Positions 7,699 to 15,439 of a stretch of DNA of 46,236 nucleotides are shown here, piece after piece; the first letter of the stretch is position 1; each line of letters opens with the position of its first letter. The translations under genes and the position numbers were made by a program. The notes below the pieces were generated by a model, which worked only from the letters and a program-made list of their open reading frames with translations, searched no databases and had not been told where the DNA came from. Source of the DNA: a virus; IMG/VR virus record IMGVR_UViG_3300005253_000040, positions 1 through 46,236 of that record, one strand, 5' to 3'.

Positions 7699-7753
7699 GG
7701 GGCACATGCACTATATTAATATTGTGCCCAATGGGTACATTTATTATAAATAA
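7699..7753 (-). promoter_or_regulatory. Early promoter with GTGCCC operator
   Basis: GTGCCCAATGGGTAC at 7724-7738 is an almost perfect palindrome. On the minus strand a TATA-like TTTATAAT (about 7742-7749) precedes it, placing the operator between TATA box and start site of the operon that begins at 7688. A second half-site, GGGGCAC, is at 7699-7705. The same 15 bases recur exactly at 45586-45600. Confidence 0.8.
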
Positions 7754-7996
7754 CTAGGCTTTTCCGTTAAGATTTAGAGATTGGACACAGTGCTGTCTCA
7801 GGTAGGGACTAATCTTCAGAACATCTTTTCCAGCCTTCTTTCTGATCTCTTTGAACTCGGACTTTGTAAAATACACGGCTACATGAAGCATTTTTTCTTT
7901 TTTAGCTCTTTTGGCCACTATCAATAACTCCCCATTACTCTCAGTTTCTAAAAGTAATAAAACATTTTGGTTAAATAGATACACAGGTTTAGTCAA
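7754..7996 (-). CDS. Putative RHH DNA-binding protein
   Basis: The second half, LHVAVYFTKSEFKEIRKKAG then LKISPYLRQHCVQSL, fits a ribbon-helix-helix: strand, helix, turn, helix ending in ylR. The start is TTG at 7996, only nine bases from the divergent scaffold gene, and the scaffold promoter lies inside this frame on the other strand. That crowding makes the start less certain, though the protein pattern argues for a real gene. A possible viral repressor. Confidence 0.6.
   Translation of the reverse strand: MTKPVYLFNQNVLLLLETESNGELLIVAKRAKKEKMLHVAVYFTKSEFKEIRKKAGKDVLKISPYLRQHCVQSLNLNGKA
7971..7978 (+). promoter_or_regulatory. TATA box of the scaffold/capsid operon
   Basis: TTAAATAG ends 28 bases before the ATG at 8006, the spacing of a leaderless archaeal promoter. 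No GTGCCC operator is next to it, unlike the small-gene promoters. Confidence 0.6.
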
Positions 7997-8005
7997 AGTA
8001 AGAAT

Positions 8006-8719
8006 ATGCCTTCATCACTGCTAGAGTTATCTGCTAAATTAGACGAAATGAATGCAAAGGCAGATGAGAACGACCAAAAGTACAAAGATGCTATGGAGAA
8101 AAAAGACAAAGATCATAAAGAAGCCATGGATGACATGGAAAAGAAAAATCATGATGCTATGGAAGACGAGCACAAAAAAACTGAAGATGCTAATAAAGCC
8201 ATGGAAGATGACAAAGAGCATCATGACGCAGTTCTAAAAGCAGTTTTGAAAGCTATGGAAGAACCAGATGAAGAGAAGAGAGCAACATTACTCAAAGCAG
8301 CAATGGAGATTCCACACAAAGATGATGAACACACTCAAACTGCAAAGAATGGAGATCATGAAATGAAAGAAATGAAAGAAGAAAACAAATCAATGAAAGC
8401 ACAATTAGATTATCAAAATACTATTATCAAGAAACCTAAATTACAAATTTTGGAAGCAGCTTATGAATCTCATGTTGATAAAAAAACACTTGCGGAATAT
8501 ACAGCAGATTGGAATAAAATGACTCCTGAACAATTAGATGGTGCTATTGAAAAAGCAAAACCAATTATAGAATTATCTGGAAGAACAATTGAAACCACAC
8601 CAACACCATTGGGTCTAAGTCAGGGACTCTCAGAATTTACAGGTTCTGCTAAATCAGGTAATGGAGAATATTCTGCTAAAGTCGATAAAATGACACCAGA
8701 GGAGTTGTTCGCTAGATAA
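8006..8719 (+). CDS. Putative capsid scaffolding protein
   Basis: Scaffolding proteins guide assembly of capsid shells and leave or are cleaved later. This 237-residue protein lies directly upstream of decoration and major capsid genes. It is extremely charged and Met-rich, with repeated units such as KDKDHKEAMDDMEKKNHDAME in a long coiled coil (about residues 5-150). A less charged C-terminal part ends in KVDKMTPEELFAR; a similar phrase (KMTPEQLDGAIE) occurs near residue 172. A short basic/hydrophobic C-terminus is typical of the capsid-binding end of scaffolds. Assigned from composition and position. Confidence 0.7.
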   Translation: MPSSLLELSAKLDEMNAKADENDQKYKDAMEKKDKDHKEAMDDMEKKNHDAMEDEHKKTEDANKAMEDDKEHHDAVLKAVLKAMEEPDEEKRATLLKAAMEIPHKDDEHTQTAKNGDHEMKEMKEENKSMKAQLDYQNTIIKKPKLQILEAAYESHVDKKTLAEYTADWNKMTPEQLDGAIEKAKPIIELSGRTIETTPTPLGLSQGLSEFTGSAKSGNGEYSAKVDKMTPEELFAR

Positions 8720-9174
8720 TGCCTGTACTTCTCGAAGGAGCAGTTAGGTTCCCAACATCCTACGAACCATGGTATGTCTACCAAGCAACTTTGGTTGCAG
8801 CACCAACTGCATACCAATTTTTGGATGTATTATTTCCAGATGCAGCAGGAAACTTTGACAGACTAGAAACTAATGATGCAGTAGTTGACACTGGTTATGT
8901 TTTTGCTTTAGAGAAATTTACAACTGGAGATCTTACAGTTCAAGTTGCTGTCCCTGGAAGTGCCGTACCAATTATTATTGGTGCAAGTGTTAGACCTACT
9001 CAATTAGTTAAATTCGCTTTTGCAGCAACTGTACAATCTTTTGTTGCTGCATTAGCTGCTGACATTCCACTAGGAAGAGTGTTTGGTAGACTACGTAATC
9101 ATCATGAAGATCATGAAACACTACGAGTTACTGTTGCAAATGACATCGGGATATTATTAACAGGAGTAATCTAA
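8719..9174 (+). CDS. Putative capsid decoration or head protein
   Basis: 151 residues, rich in beta-prone Val, Ala, Thr and Ile, with few charges until a short basic segment near the end (GRVFGRLRNHHEDHE). Lies between scaffold and major capsid protein and overlaps the scaffold stop (TAATG). This is the usual place of decoration or stabilising proteins. No specific family is recognised. Confidence 0.65.
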   Translation: MPVLLEGAVRFPTSYEPWYVYQATLVAAPTAYQFLDVLFPDAAGNFDRLETNDAVVDTGYVFALEKFTTGDLTVQVAVPGSAVPIIIGASVRPTQLVKFAFAATVQSFVAALAADIPLGRVFGRLRNHHEDHETLRVTVANDIGILLTGVI

Positions 9175-9175
9175 A

Positions 9176-10456
9176 ATGTCTGGCCAAACTTATACCTTCT
9201 TGCCAAAAATAGGTGCAGTCTATACTGGTAACATCGAAGATGAAGAGATTGGATTCCAAAATGAATATCTTGCATCCTTTGACCCAGTTGAAAAACAAGT
9301 AGAATTCAAAGCAGGAAACAAAATTGATGCTGAGTATCTACAAGCAGCATTGGATGGAGTTAACAAAACATATTACAAATTAACTGACATTAAACCAGAA
9401 CTAAGTGCACAAAGAAAAATTGAACTTAAAGTAAAGAACCTCAAGAGAAAAAATAGATGCAGATATGACGGTTCTCTTAATAGAGAAATGTCCCAACTCT
9501 ACCAAGAGTATCAAGCAGTTGTCAATGGTGATAACACCAATCAATTAACTATCGTTCAATTTGTAAATGAAATTGTTGGCAAACTAGAACAACCATCTTT
9601 CATTACTACAGCATTCAGACACATTGGTTTAGATAAATTACGAGGAAAGATTCCAGAAATGGGATGGCCAGCAGTTAACATCCAAGTTCAGAGACTATCT
9701 GAACCAGAGATTAACTACACAGAATATGGTCAGAATGAATTTAGAATCTTCAGAAATGATGTACACACCTATTCTAGCCGAGAAGACCGACTAGAAGCAA
9801 CCATTGATCCTTTCACTACCTCAATTGCTCAAGGTCAAATCCAGATGCAAAGAGCAAGAGAACTCTTGGCACTCAAGGAATCTTCAAATCTCATTAAAGA
9901 TGCAGTATTTGGTGACTTGCCAGACTTTACTGCAACTGGTACTGAAGGAGTACCACATGCAACCAACGATGCACCAAAAGAGTTTGTAAACGTCTATCTT
10001 GGTCACTTTAACAAATTCTTTAACTATATTAAATATTGGATTTTCAACCCATTAGATTACAGAGATTATCTATCCAACTGGTTCTCATTCGCATATGCAC
10101 AACAGAATGCACCAAAAGGATTTGGAGTAGTACCATTCAAAGGAATGGAAGAATATGGCGGTGTTGCAATTATCAGTCCTTATGTACCACGCAAGTTTGT
10201 CTACGCTCTCACTAACGAAGGAGCCTATGAACTAGACGGACCTTATGTAGTGGATTCAGAATATGATGCTAAGAAATTTGCAGACTATAACATTATTCAC
10301 GACTTCATTGGCTATCTAATCATGAACCCAAAGAGATTTGGTGAGAAACTTCTCATTGCTGGCGGAACTCCAGGAACCGAGATTACCACCAACAAACAGG
10401 TCTATGACCTGCTCAAGCCACCTACCGACCTCGTAGAGAAGAACGCTACCGCTTAG
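9176..10456 (+). CDS. Major capsid protein, HK97-type (putative)
   Basis: This 426-residue protein would form the capsid shell. Residues 1-118 are charged and partly helical (KPELSAQRKIELKVKNLKRK), like the delta domain that acts as internal scaffold and is cut off. The motif DNTNQLTIVQFV at 119-130 repeats that of the putative protease. After it come segments expected of the fold: a long helix rich in LLALKESSNLIKDAVFG (spine helix) and a C-terminal beta-rich part with GVAIISPYVPRKFVYALTNEGAYE. Position after scaffold and size fit the role. The fold itself needs structure prediction. Confidence 0.8.
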   Translation: MSGQTYTFLPKIGAVYTGNIEDEEIGFQNEYLASFDPVEKQVEFKAGNKIDAEYLQAALDGVNKTYYKLTDIKPELSAQRKIELKVKNLKRKNRCRYDGSLNREMSQLYQEYQAVVNGDNTNQLTIVQFVNEIVGKLEQPSFITTAFRHIGLDKLRGKIPEMGWPAVNIQVQRLSEPEINYTEYGQNEFRIFRNDVHTYSSREDRLEATIDPFTTSIAQGQIQMQRARELLALKESSNLIKDAVFGDLPDFTATGTEGVPHATNDAPKEFVNVYLGHFNKFFNYIKYWIFNPLDYRDYLSNWFSFAYAQQNAPKGFGVVPFKGMEEYGGVAIISPYVPRKFVYALTNEGAYELDGPYVVDSEYDAKKFADYNIIHDFIGYLIMNPKRFGEKLLIAGGTPGTEITTNKQVYDLLKPPTDLVEKNATA

Positions 10457-10458
10457 AT

Positions 10459-10908
10459 ATGGCAGCAAGTCCTAAAGGCTCTATAAATGTCTGGCCAGAA
10501 CTCGCTACAGGTGTAGTTCCTGTTGTAGCAGTTGACCCAACTATCACAGTCCCAGCATTAGAAGCATGGGACTTGGAAAGTTTAGAAGCTGAACTTGACA
10601 CAGATGCAAATGCTGCAAACAGACTCATTCAAGTTATTATTACTGATTCTTCAGGTGTAGAAATCTCAAGAGGTCCAATTGATGGGACAGCAATAATTGC
10701 TGACAAAGTTGTAAATTACCACTTGGCACAATTTGGTACTATTCCAGCAGATACGGCTACTGATCACTATGACCAGATTGCCACAGCACCAAAGATTAGG
10801 GTTCCTCCAGGTGGAATCATAAAGTTTGTAACAGCAGCCTTGCAAGCAGGAGATCAATTCACTGCTCTTAAGGTCATGGCTACAAAGTATTCACTGCCTG
10901 AAGATTAG
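10459..10908 (+). CDS. Putative capsid-associated beta protein
   Basis: 149 residues, low in Lys and Cys, with alternating Val/Ile/Thr strands and a jelly-roll or Ig-like look (LIQVIITDSSGVEISRGPID, IRVPPGGIIKFVTAALQ). Three bases separate it from the major capsid gene, so both are co-transcribed. Likely a decoration or head fibre protein; the exact role is unknown. Confidence 0.65.
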   Translation: MAASPKGSINVWPELATGVVPVVAVDPTITVPALEAWDLESLEAELDTDANAANRLIQVIITDSSGVEISRGPIDGTAIIADKVVNYHLAQFGTIPADTATDHYDQIATAPKIRVPPGGIIKFVTAALQAGDQFTALKVMATKYSLPED

Positions 10909-11034
10909 TCATAATTTTTTCACAACAATCTTTTTATGCCCAATGTTCCCATTTCTTTTCATTAGTGTTAGGGCAAAAATCAAGGAGAAAGACCAAGTGC
11001 ACTGTCCAACGCTATTTTAATTAAAAAAAAGTGA
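10909..11034. terminator. T-rich intergenic region between convergent genes
   Basis: Two gene ends face each other here. T-rich runs such as ATTTTTTC and TCTTTTTAT follow the plus-strand gene, consistent with archaeal oligo-T termination. A degenerate operator-like ATGCCCAATGTTCCC is also present at about 10937, with no gene start nearby. Confidence 0.45.
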
Positions 11035-11733
11035 TTACTCTATTATCACGTAATAGAGTTCTGCACCATCTGCAATTATAGATACACATGATACTGTGAA
11101 CGAACCAGCATCCACATTAGTCACAAAGCAACCAAAACTAGCTCCTATTTGTCCATCAACATGTGCAAGAATAAATGATGAATCACTTACTGCTACATCT
11201 GTAATCTTGAATGAGTTCAGACTTAATCCATTAGGACACCAACCATCTACAGGTGCACTTGATTGCTCACAAGGTAGACTGTCAGTATCTGTCTGTATAG
11301 TGAAGGCGAAGGCAGGTAGTGCTGCAACGGCAGTTTCAACAGTAGCCAGATCATCTTGTAAGATTCCAACATCTGTTTGAAGATCTGTCACAGCCACTTC
11401 AAAGTGATGATCTGCTATCAGAGAATTGATAGATATAACATTTCCTTGTAGAGTGCCAATATTTGTTTGGGCTACAGTCACATCTCCTTCCAAGTCATCA
11501 ATCTGAACTTGTTGTAGAATCTGAGTTGCATTTAGAGAGGCAATGCTTGTTTCAAGATCATGTGTAAAGTCATGGATATCATTAACTACATTACAAATAG
11601 CAGCCAGAATTCCCATACCACCAAGACAAGGCTCATCAAAGTCTCCACTTAACTCAAATGCTTGTGCAGGAAGAATGCTTACTAAAGCAATCAGTGTTAC
11701 CACTAACGCTCCATAGAGTATTTTTCTAGTCAT
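11035..11733 (-). CDS. Secreted coiled-coil protein
   Basis: From the ATG at 11733, residues 1-25 form a signal peptide (basic MTRK, hydrophobic LYGALVVTLIALVSIL, then PAQA-F). About residues 45-140 are heptad-like coiled coil (IDDLEGDVTVAQTNIGTLQG). The last 85 residues are beta-rich with cysteines (LPCEQ, GWCPNG, FGCF, VSCVS) that could form disulfides. It is the only minus-strand gene inside the capsid-tail cluster and has its own promoter. It may act outside the host membrane, for example in adhesion, superinfection exclusion or egress. An ATG at 11754 lies inside the TATA box and is unlikely. Confidence 0.75.
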   Translation of the reverse strand: MTRKILYGALVVTLIALVSILPAQAFELSGDFDEPCLGGMGILAAICNVVNDIHDFTHDLETSIASLNATQILQQVQIDDLEGDVTVAQTNIGTLQGNVISINSLIADHHFEVAVTDLQTDVGILQDDLATVETAVAALPAFAFTIQTDTDSLPCEQSSAPVDGWCPNGLSLNSFKITDVAVSDSSFILAHVDGQIGASFGCFVTNVDAGSFTVSCVSIIADGAELYYVIIE

Positions 11734-11753
11734 TAACAGATCGAACTCTGCCA

Positions 11754-11765
11754 AAATATTTAAAG
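11754..11765. promoter_or_regulatory. Bidirectional TATA box
   Basis: AAATATTTAAAG is nearly self-complementary. It lies about 26 bases from the ATG at 11733 on the minus strand and about 27 bases from the ATG at 11788 on the plus strand, the leaderless spacing in both directions. Confidence 0.6.
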
Positions 11766-11787
11766 AGTTGTTGGAACATTATAGTTC

Positions 11788-12006
11788 ATGGCTGTAACTC
11801 CGAAACTTCAAACTATAAGTCCAAAACTCAGTACCACTGGCGTTATCTGTGCTACCAAACAGAGAAAGGCAGGCATTCTAATCCCTCAATGTCCACCTAA
11901 AAACACCATTGAAATCAATGGTCCACAGGACTATTACCTTTGGGCGTGGTATTCTAGAGAACCTCAGAAAGCAACTTATGATCTACTGTTTCGTGAGGAT
12001 ATCTGA
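11788..12006 (+). CDS. 72-residue neck-region hypothetical protein
   Basis: A short protein with CATKQRKAGILIPQCPP and a Trp/Tyr-rich end (QDYYLWAWYSREPQK). Begins the neck/tail gene set and overlaps the next start. It could be a small head-tail connector; there is no recognised motif. Confidence 0.62.
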   Translation: MAVTPKLQTISPKLSTTGVICATKQRKAGILIPQCPPKNTIEINGPQDYYLWAWYSREPQKATYDLLFREDI

Positions 12007-12458
12007 TGTCTGTACAAGATTATGTACCAGAGAAGTACGTCACTTTAGATGATGCACTCAAGCATTTTGGATGGAGTCAGCAACAGATCAATGATATTGA
12101 CGCAGTTACCAAACAAAGATACGAGCGTTGGGTAAGAGAAGCCAACAACATTGTAGAAGGTTTTCTATTCCAATTCTCAGACAGTATTCCATTATCAGAT
12201 GGTTCCAAGGAACTCACTTTTGTAAAGTCTGCAGCACTCAACTGGGTAGTCTACAAGAAACGTGACAAAGACGGTTCAAAGAATGCAAGTGCTGCACGCA
12301 AAGATCACGACAGCGACTTGAAGATGGTTGCAAATCTCATAGCAAAAACACCTTCCAAAAGATACGATCCCATTGAAGCAATCACAACTGATAGTACGGC
12401 AGACATTATTGTACCCTACAGTCAAACGCAGGGATATCCACCTGACCTCTTATATTAA
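12006..12458 (+). CDS. Putative head-tail connector (adaptor)
   Basis: 150 residues, mostly helical (VTLDDALKHFGWSQQQINDIDAVTKQRYERWVREANNIVEGFL), in the place of the adaptor that docks under the portal. The long N-terminal helices and the short C-terminal extended tail match the gp6/gp15-type adaptor shape. Overlaps the previous stop (TGATG). The assignment is mainly by synteny. Confidence 0.6.
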   Translation: MSVQDYVPEKYVTLDDALKHFGWSQQQINDIDAVTKQRYERWVREANNIVEGFLFQFSDSIPLSDGSKELTFVKSAALNWVVYKKRDKDGSKNASAARKDHDSDLKMVANLIAKTPSKRYDPIEAITTDSTADIIVPYSQTQGYPPDLLY

Positions 12459-12483
12459 AATAGTAGACATTCATGAATAATTT
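12455..12483 (+). promoter_or_regulatory. Internal promoter before 12484
   Basis: TTAAAATAG at 12455-12463 lies about 21-25 bases before the GTG at 12484. AGTAGACATT follows directly, similar to the AGTAGACAATTT element before the portal gene. Confidence 0.5.
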
Positions 12484-12831
12484 GTGGCAGTCGTACTAGA
12501 AACTAATCTAGCTTTGGTGAGGGGAGCACCTCAGATAATCTTCACTGCCATAGCTCTTCAACTCCCTGGAGTTTTTTCTGGAAAACTTGATCTGAATGCT
12601 CTGTCCAATGCTGCTGATGAGATAAAAATTTCTCTTAAAACAAAATACACTAGTATAGGTTCCTTCATCGCAGCAGAGGAAAATATAACTTTCCAACAAG
12701 TTGACAAGATAGCAAGAATTACACCAACGGTTGAACAATATGGATATGAATTAACTGTTGAACTACTTGCAGCATCACCATCTGCCACTGCAACTTTGGC
12801 AGTATTATTATTGAGGACACCAGCAGCATGA
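12484..12831 (+). CDS. Beta-rich virion-type protein (115 aa)
   Basis: Low-charge protein of Leu/Ala/Thr-rich strands (IIFTAIALQLPGVFSGKLD, YGYELTVELLAASPSATATLAVLLL). Starts with GTG and ends overlapping the next ATG. It lies between connector and tail genes and is probably structural; no family is recognised. Confidence 0.62.
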   Translation: MAVVLETNLALVRGAPQIIFTAIALQLPGVFSGKLDLNALSNAADEIKISLKTKYTSIGSFIAAEENITFQQVDKIARITPTVEQYGYELTVELLAASPSATATLAVLLLRTPAA

Positions 12832-12995
12832 CATTACTACGATTCCTAAGTGTTACAACTTATCGTTATTACCTAGAACAGTTTATAGATTCTCTTGTCC
12901 CCACACAAAGAAAGTCTGCAATTAGTTTGATTGCTGATTTCAGAGATCCCAAGACAATTAATGATGTAGACTTTATCAACATACAGGAGATTTAA
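12828..12995 (+). CDS. 55-residue helical protein
   Basis: Starts with ATG overlapping the previous TGA and ends directly before the TTG of the next gene. The sequence (SVTTYRYYLEQFIDSLVPTQRKSAISLIADF) is helical. The role is unknown; coupled translation within the neck operon is clear. Confidence 0.6.
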   Translation: MTLLRFLSVTTYRYYLEQFIDSLVPTQRKSAISLIADFRDPKTINDVDFINIQEI

Positions 12996-13352
12996 TTGGT
13001 TGAAGTCCAGAAGGGAGCTAAGATTACTCCAATTACAATTAGGCCAAGAATAGACGGAAACATTGTAACGCAGACACAAATCAAGAATGATTTCTCGAAC
13101 CAGTTTGTAGATGACATCACAACACCGATTAACTTTTTTATGGAATCAAAGGTTCGTGGACAGTCATTAGTAGATCTTGCATGGGATCCTGCACTATCTA
13201 CTGACAGTCTTATCCACTTTCTACCTGCTGATGCTTTTTATGCTAATGAAATAAAATACACTTTGCTGTTCTTCTGGACTATTGCTAATGAGAAGGTGTA
13301 CACTAAGATTCCAATTACTCTTGAAGTAAAGGACTATCACAATGAGCCTTAG
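12996..13352 (+). CDS. Beta-sandwich-like virion protein (118 aa)
   Basis: Alternating hydrophobic strands (KITPITIRPRIDGNIVTQTQI, IKYTLLFFWTIANEKVYTKIPITLEV) suggest an Ig- or jelly-roll-like domain. The TTG start directly follows the previous stop, and the 3' end overlaps the next gene by 11 bases. Probably a neck or tail component. Confidence 0.62.
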   Translation: MVEVQKGAKITPITIRPRIDGNIVTQTQIKNDFSNQFVDDITTPINFFMESKVRGQSLVDLAWDPALSTDSLIHFLPADAFYANEIKYTLLFFWTIANEKVYTKIPITLEVKDYHNEP

Positions 13353-13881
13353 TGCTGAACCAGACTTTGGAGACTACATCGTAAGAATCTCCAACATACT
13401 TTCCGTAAACGCTACATTGTTTCCAAGAACTGTTGGTGGTTCTACAACAGAGGATGACTTGGTTACACAAGTAATTGAATTTGCGTTGCCATTACCATCT
13501 GATCCAAGAGAAGGTCCAGACCCACCACACATCTTCATTACAACTCCACCAAGTCCAATAGTAAGAAGAGAAGAACTTGGCAGAGATACACGAGATGTAC
13601 AAGGCTCCTATTCTCTAGAGATGGAGTATTGGATAGTTGTTGTATCACAAGATAGATCCGACCCAATCTTGGCAGAGCAAAAACTCTACAAAATAATTTC
13701 AGTAATTACAAACATCCTGTCAAAAAACAAGAGACTGATAGATCCTACAACACTACTCAATCCACTAGCAACATTTTCTCACTGGGAAGTCTTCCCATAT
13801 GTAATGGGTGATATGACTCAGCAGGATATCAAAGCTAAAAACATTGTACTAAAACCAACAGTGGGGATCAGCCTACGTTGA
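13342..13881 (+). CDS. Putative tail terminator/completion protein
   Basis: 179 residues with an alpha/beta pattern. It has an N-terminal helix, Pro-rich loop (PSDPREGPDPPHIFITTPP), a strand-rich middle (SYSLEMEYWIVVVSQD) and a helix (AEQKLYKIISVITNILSKN). Tail terminators that cap the tube and bind the neck have this size and layout and lie just before the tube gene. Assigned by shape and order only. Confidence 0.55.
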   Translation: MSLSAEPDFGDYIVRISNILSVNATLFPRTVGGSTTEDDLVTQVIEFALPLPSDPREGPDPPHIFITTPPSPIVRREELGRDTRDVQGSYSLEMEYWIVVVSQDRSDPILAEQKLYKIISVITNILSKNKRLIDPTTLLNPLATFSHWEVFPYVMGDMTQQDIKAKNIVLKPTVGISLR

Positions 13882-13919
13882 TAATAAAGCAAAAATACCT
13901 GTGGGAGATACAGTAGATA

Positions 13920-14354
13920 ATGCCATTCAATAATCTATCCAAAGCATTCAGTGGGAATGATGTAAGTCTACTCATGACAGACAGTGGTTTGGATGAGATT
14001 GTCAACGTGTACAATATGCGTAAGAGAAAAATCACTCCACGAAACAGGGTGGATACCCGAGGCGGAGTTGCTGACTTTTGGACTAATCAGCTTTTGGAAA
14101 TTACCTTTGAATCAGTTGTAACAAAAGACCTGTATGAATACCTCGATACTAATTCTGACCTGAACGCCCGAACAGTTCTTCCATTAATTGTAATGCAGAT
14201 CCTAGCACTCAGTCAAAGTGGATTGGTTCCAGATGATGTCACTGAAAATTTTAGTGCTCAAATTTATGATTATGATGCTCTTTCCATCAATGGTTCCTAC
14301 TGGTGGATTGGAGTTAAAATGATAGTCAGGAACGACACTGTAGTAATATCCTAA
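13920..14354 (+). CDS. Candidate tail tube protein
   Basis: 144 residues. It begins MPFNNLSKAFSGNDVSLLMTDSGLD and holds strands such as LLEITFESVVTK and GSYWWIGVKMIVRNDTVVIS. Tail tube proteins are beta-barrels of this length and follow the terminator gene. No signature sequence is known to me that proves it, and the gene at 15440 is an alternative. Confidence 0.5.
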   Translation: MPFNNLSKAFSGNDVSLLMTDSGLDEIVNVYNMRKRKITPRNRVDTRGGVADFWTNQLLEITFESVVTKDLYEYLDTNSDLNARTVLPLIVMQILALSQSGLVPDDVTENFSAQIYDYDALSINGSYWWIGVKMIVRNDTVVIS

Positions 14355-14362
14355 CATGTCTC

Positions 14363-14833
14363 ATGTCTTCTGTCCAACAAGCAATAGATGATATTATCCA
14401 ATTAGAACCACAAACCAAACAATACATCCAAGAGAACTTGGAGGATTTGATGGAAGAGTACGTAGTGAGTGAGATAAAGTCAGTATCTAGAGCCATGAAT
14501 CTTCCTCAACATTTTATCGATGGAGTCAAGGCTGTCAAAGTGGGACCATTACACATCAAGATAATCAATACATGGGGAACCCCACAGGTTCCTTTGGCAA
14601 AATTCTTCAATGATGGAACCAACGACCATTTTATTGCACCGCTAGGAGACTGGCTTCTTCACTGGATAACTCCACTAGGAAGAGATGCTTGGTCTAGAGG
14701 GCACATGGTCAGGGGCATCCAAAAGACAGAGGCTATGGAGATCGGAATCAGACTTGGAATGAAAAAATTTCAAACAGCAGTCTTAAAAAACACCAAAGAG
14801 AATGTAAGTAAGGAGTTGGAATCAGTTGAGTAG
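14363..14833 (+). CDS. HK97 gp10-like neck/tail-completion protein
   Basis: 156 residues with a helical N-terminal half (YIQENLEDLMEEYVVSEIKSVSR). Then come PLAKFFNDGTNDHFI and GRDAWSRGHMVRGIQKTEAMEIGIRLGMKKFQ. The middle pattern (ly..GT..h.I, then G.....v.gi..t) is common in HK97 gp10-type proteins that join head and tail. Ends overlapping the next TTG. Confidence 0.62.
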   Translation: MSSVQQAIDDIIQLEPQTKQYIQENLEDLMEEYVVSEIKSVSRAMNLPQHFIDGVKAVKVGPLHIKIINTWGTPQVPLAKFFNDGTNDHFIAPLGDWLLHWITPLGRDAWSRGHMVRGIQKTEAMEIGIRLGMKKFQTAVLKNTKENVSKELESVE

Positions 14834-15437
14834 TACAGAAAATGCAATATTAGAATTTGATATCGTCATTGATGCTAAACTAAGTGAAGATACAGAAGCA
14901 GAGATAGAGAAACTAAAGGAACTCAAATCATTACAAGAAGAGACAGGCCAAGCTGAAACCACAGAAGAGGAAGCAGGAAAAGATGGTGGAGAGGAAGATG
15001 AGACTCTCACAGAATTTGGAGATACAGCAGAAGGAGAAAAGTTTCTGCACGACCCTCAGAAATACATCTTTGAGAAAGTAAAAGCTGAATTTATGGATCA
15101 ATTTGAAGACACGTTAGAAGCTATTCCACCAATTGCACTGGCAATCTTAGCTATCAAACTTGTACCAATGATACTACAAACTCTCAATATGAAAGGTGGA
15201 CCATTGAACAGAGACTGGAGAAGATTCATTGCAGATGAAGTTGAAGTCGGCCTGAGCAGAGTACAACAAAAAGAAAAAGAACTGGGTGTATCTCAAGTCA
15301 TACTGACACAAGTAGTTGGATTCCATCCAAACAACGAGAACTGGACATTCAACAGTCTATTCAATAGAAACGATCTACGCCTTTCAAGAATTGGACTCAG
15401 TGACCGTGAAGCTGGAGTGACGATGATTAGGAGTTAA
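14826..15437 (+). CDS. Candidate very short tape-measure-like protein
   Basis: 203 residues from a TTG start. An acidic coiled N-terminal part (AEIEKLKELKSLQEETG, then a Glu/Asp-rich stretch) is followed by a strongly hydrophobic segment AIPPIALAILAIKLVPMIL at about residues 99-118 and a helical C-terminal part. Tape-measure proteins are helical, carry a hydrophobic segment and sit after the tube gene. No long tape-measure gene exists in this genome, so this is the best candidate and would imply a very short tail. It could instead be a neck or membrane-interacting protein. Confidence 0.45.
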   Translation: MSSTENAILEFDIVIDAKLSEDTEAEIEKLKELKSLQEETGQAETTEEEAGKDGGEEDETLTEFGDTAEGEKFLHDPQKYIFEKVKAEFMDQFEDTLEAIPPIALAILAIKLVPMILQTLNMKGGPLNRDWRRFIADEVEVGLSRVQQKEKELGVSQVILTQVVGFHPNNENWTFNSLFNRNDLRLSRIGLSDREAGVTMIRS

Positions 15438-15439
15438 TA

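Noticed and set aside
14300-14840. Programmed frameshift making tail assembly chaperones
   Set aside because: The frames at 13920, 14363 and 14826 have their own starts and no slippery heptamer was seen at their overlaps.
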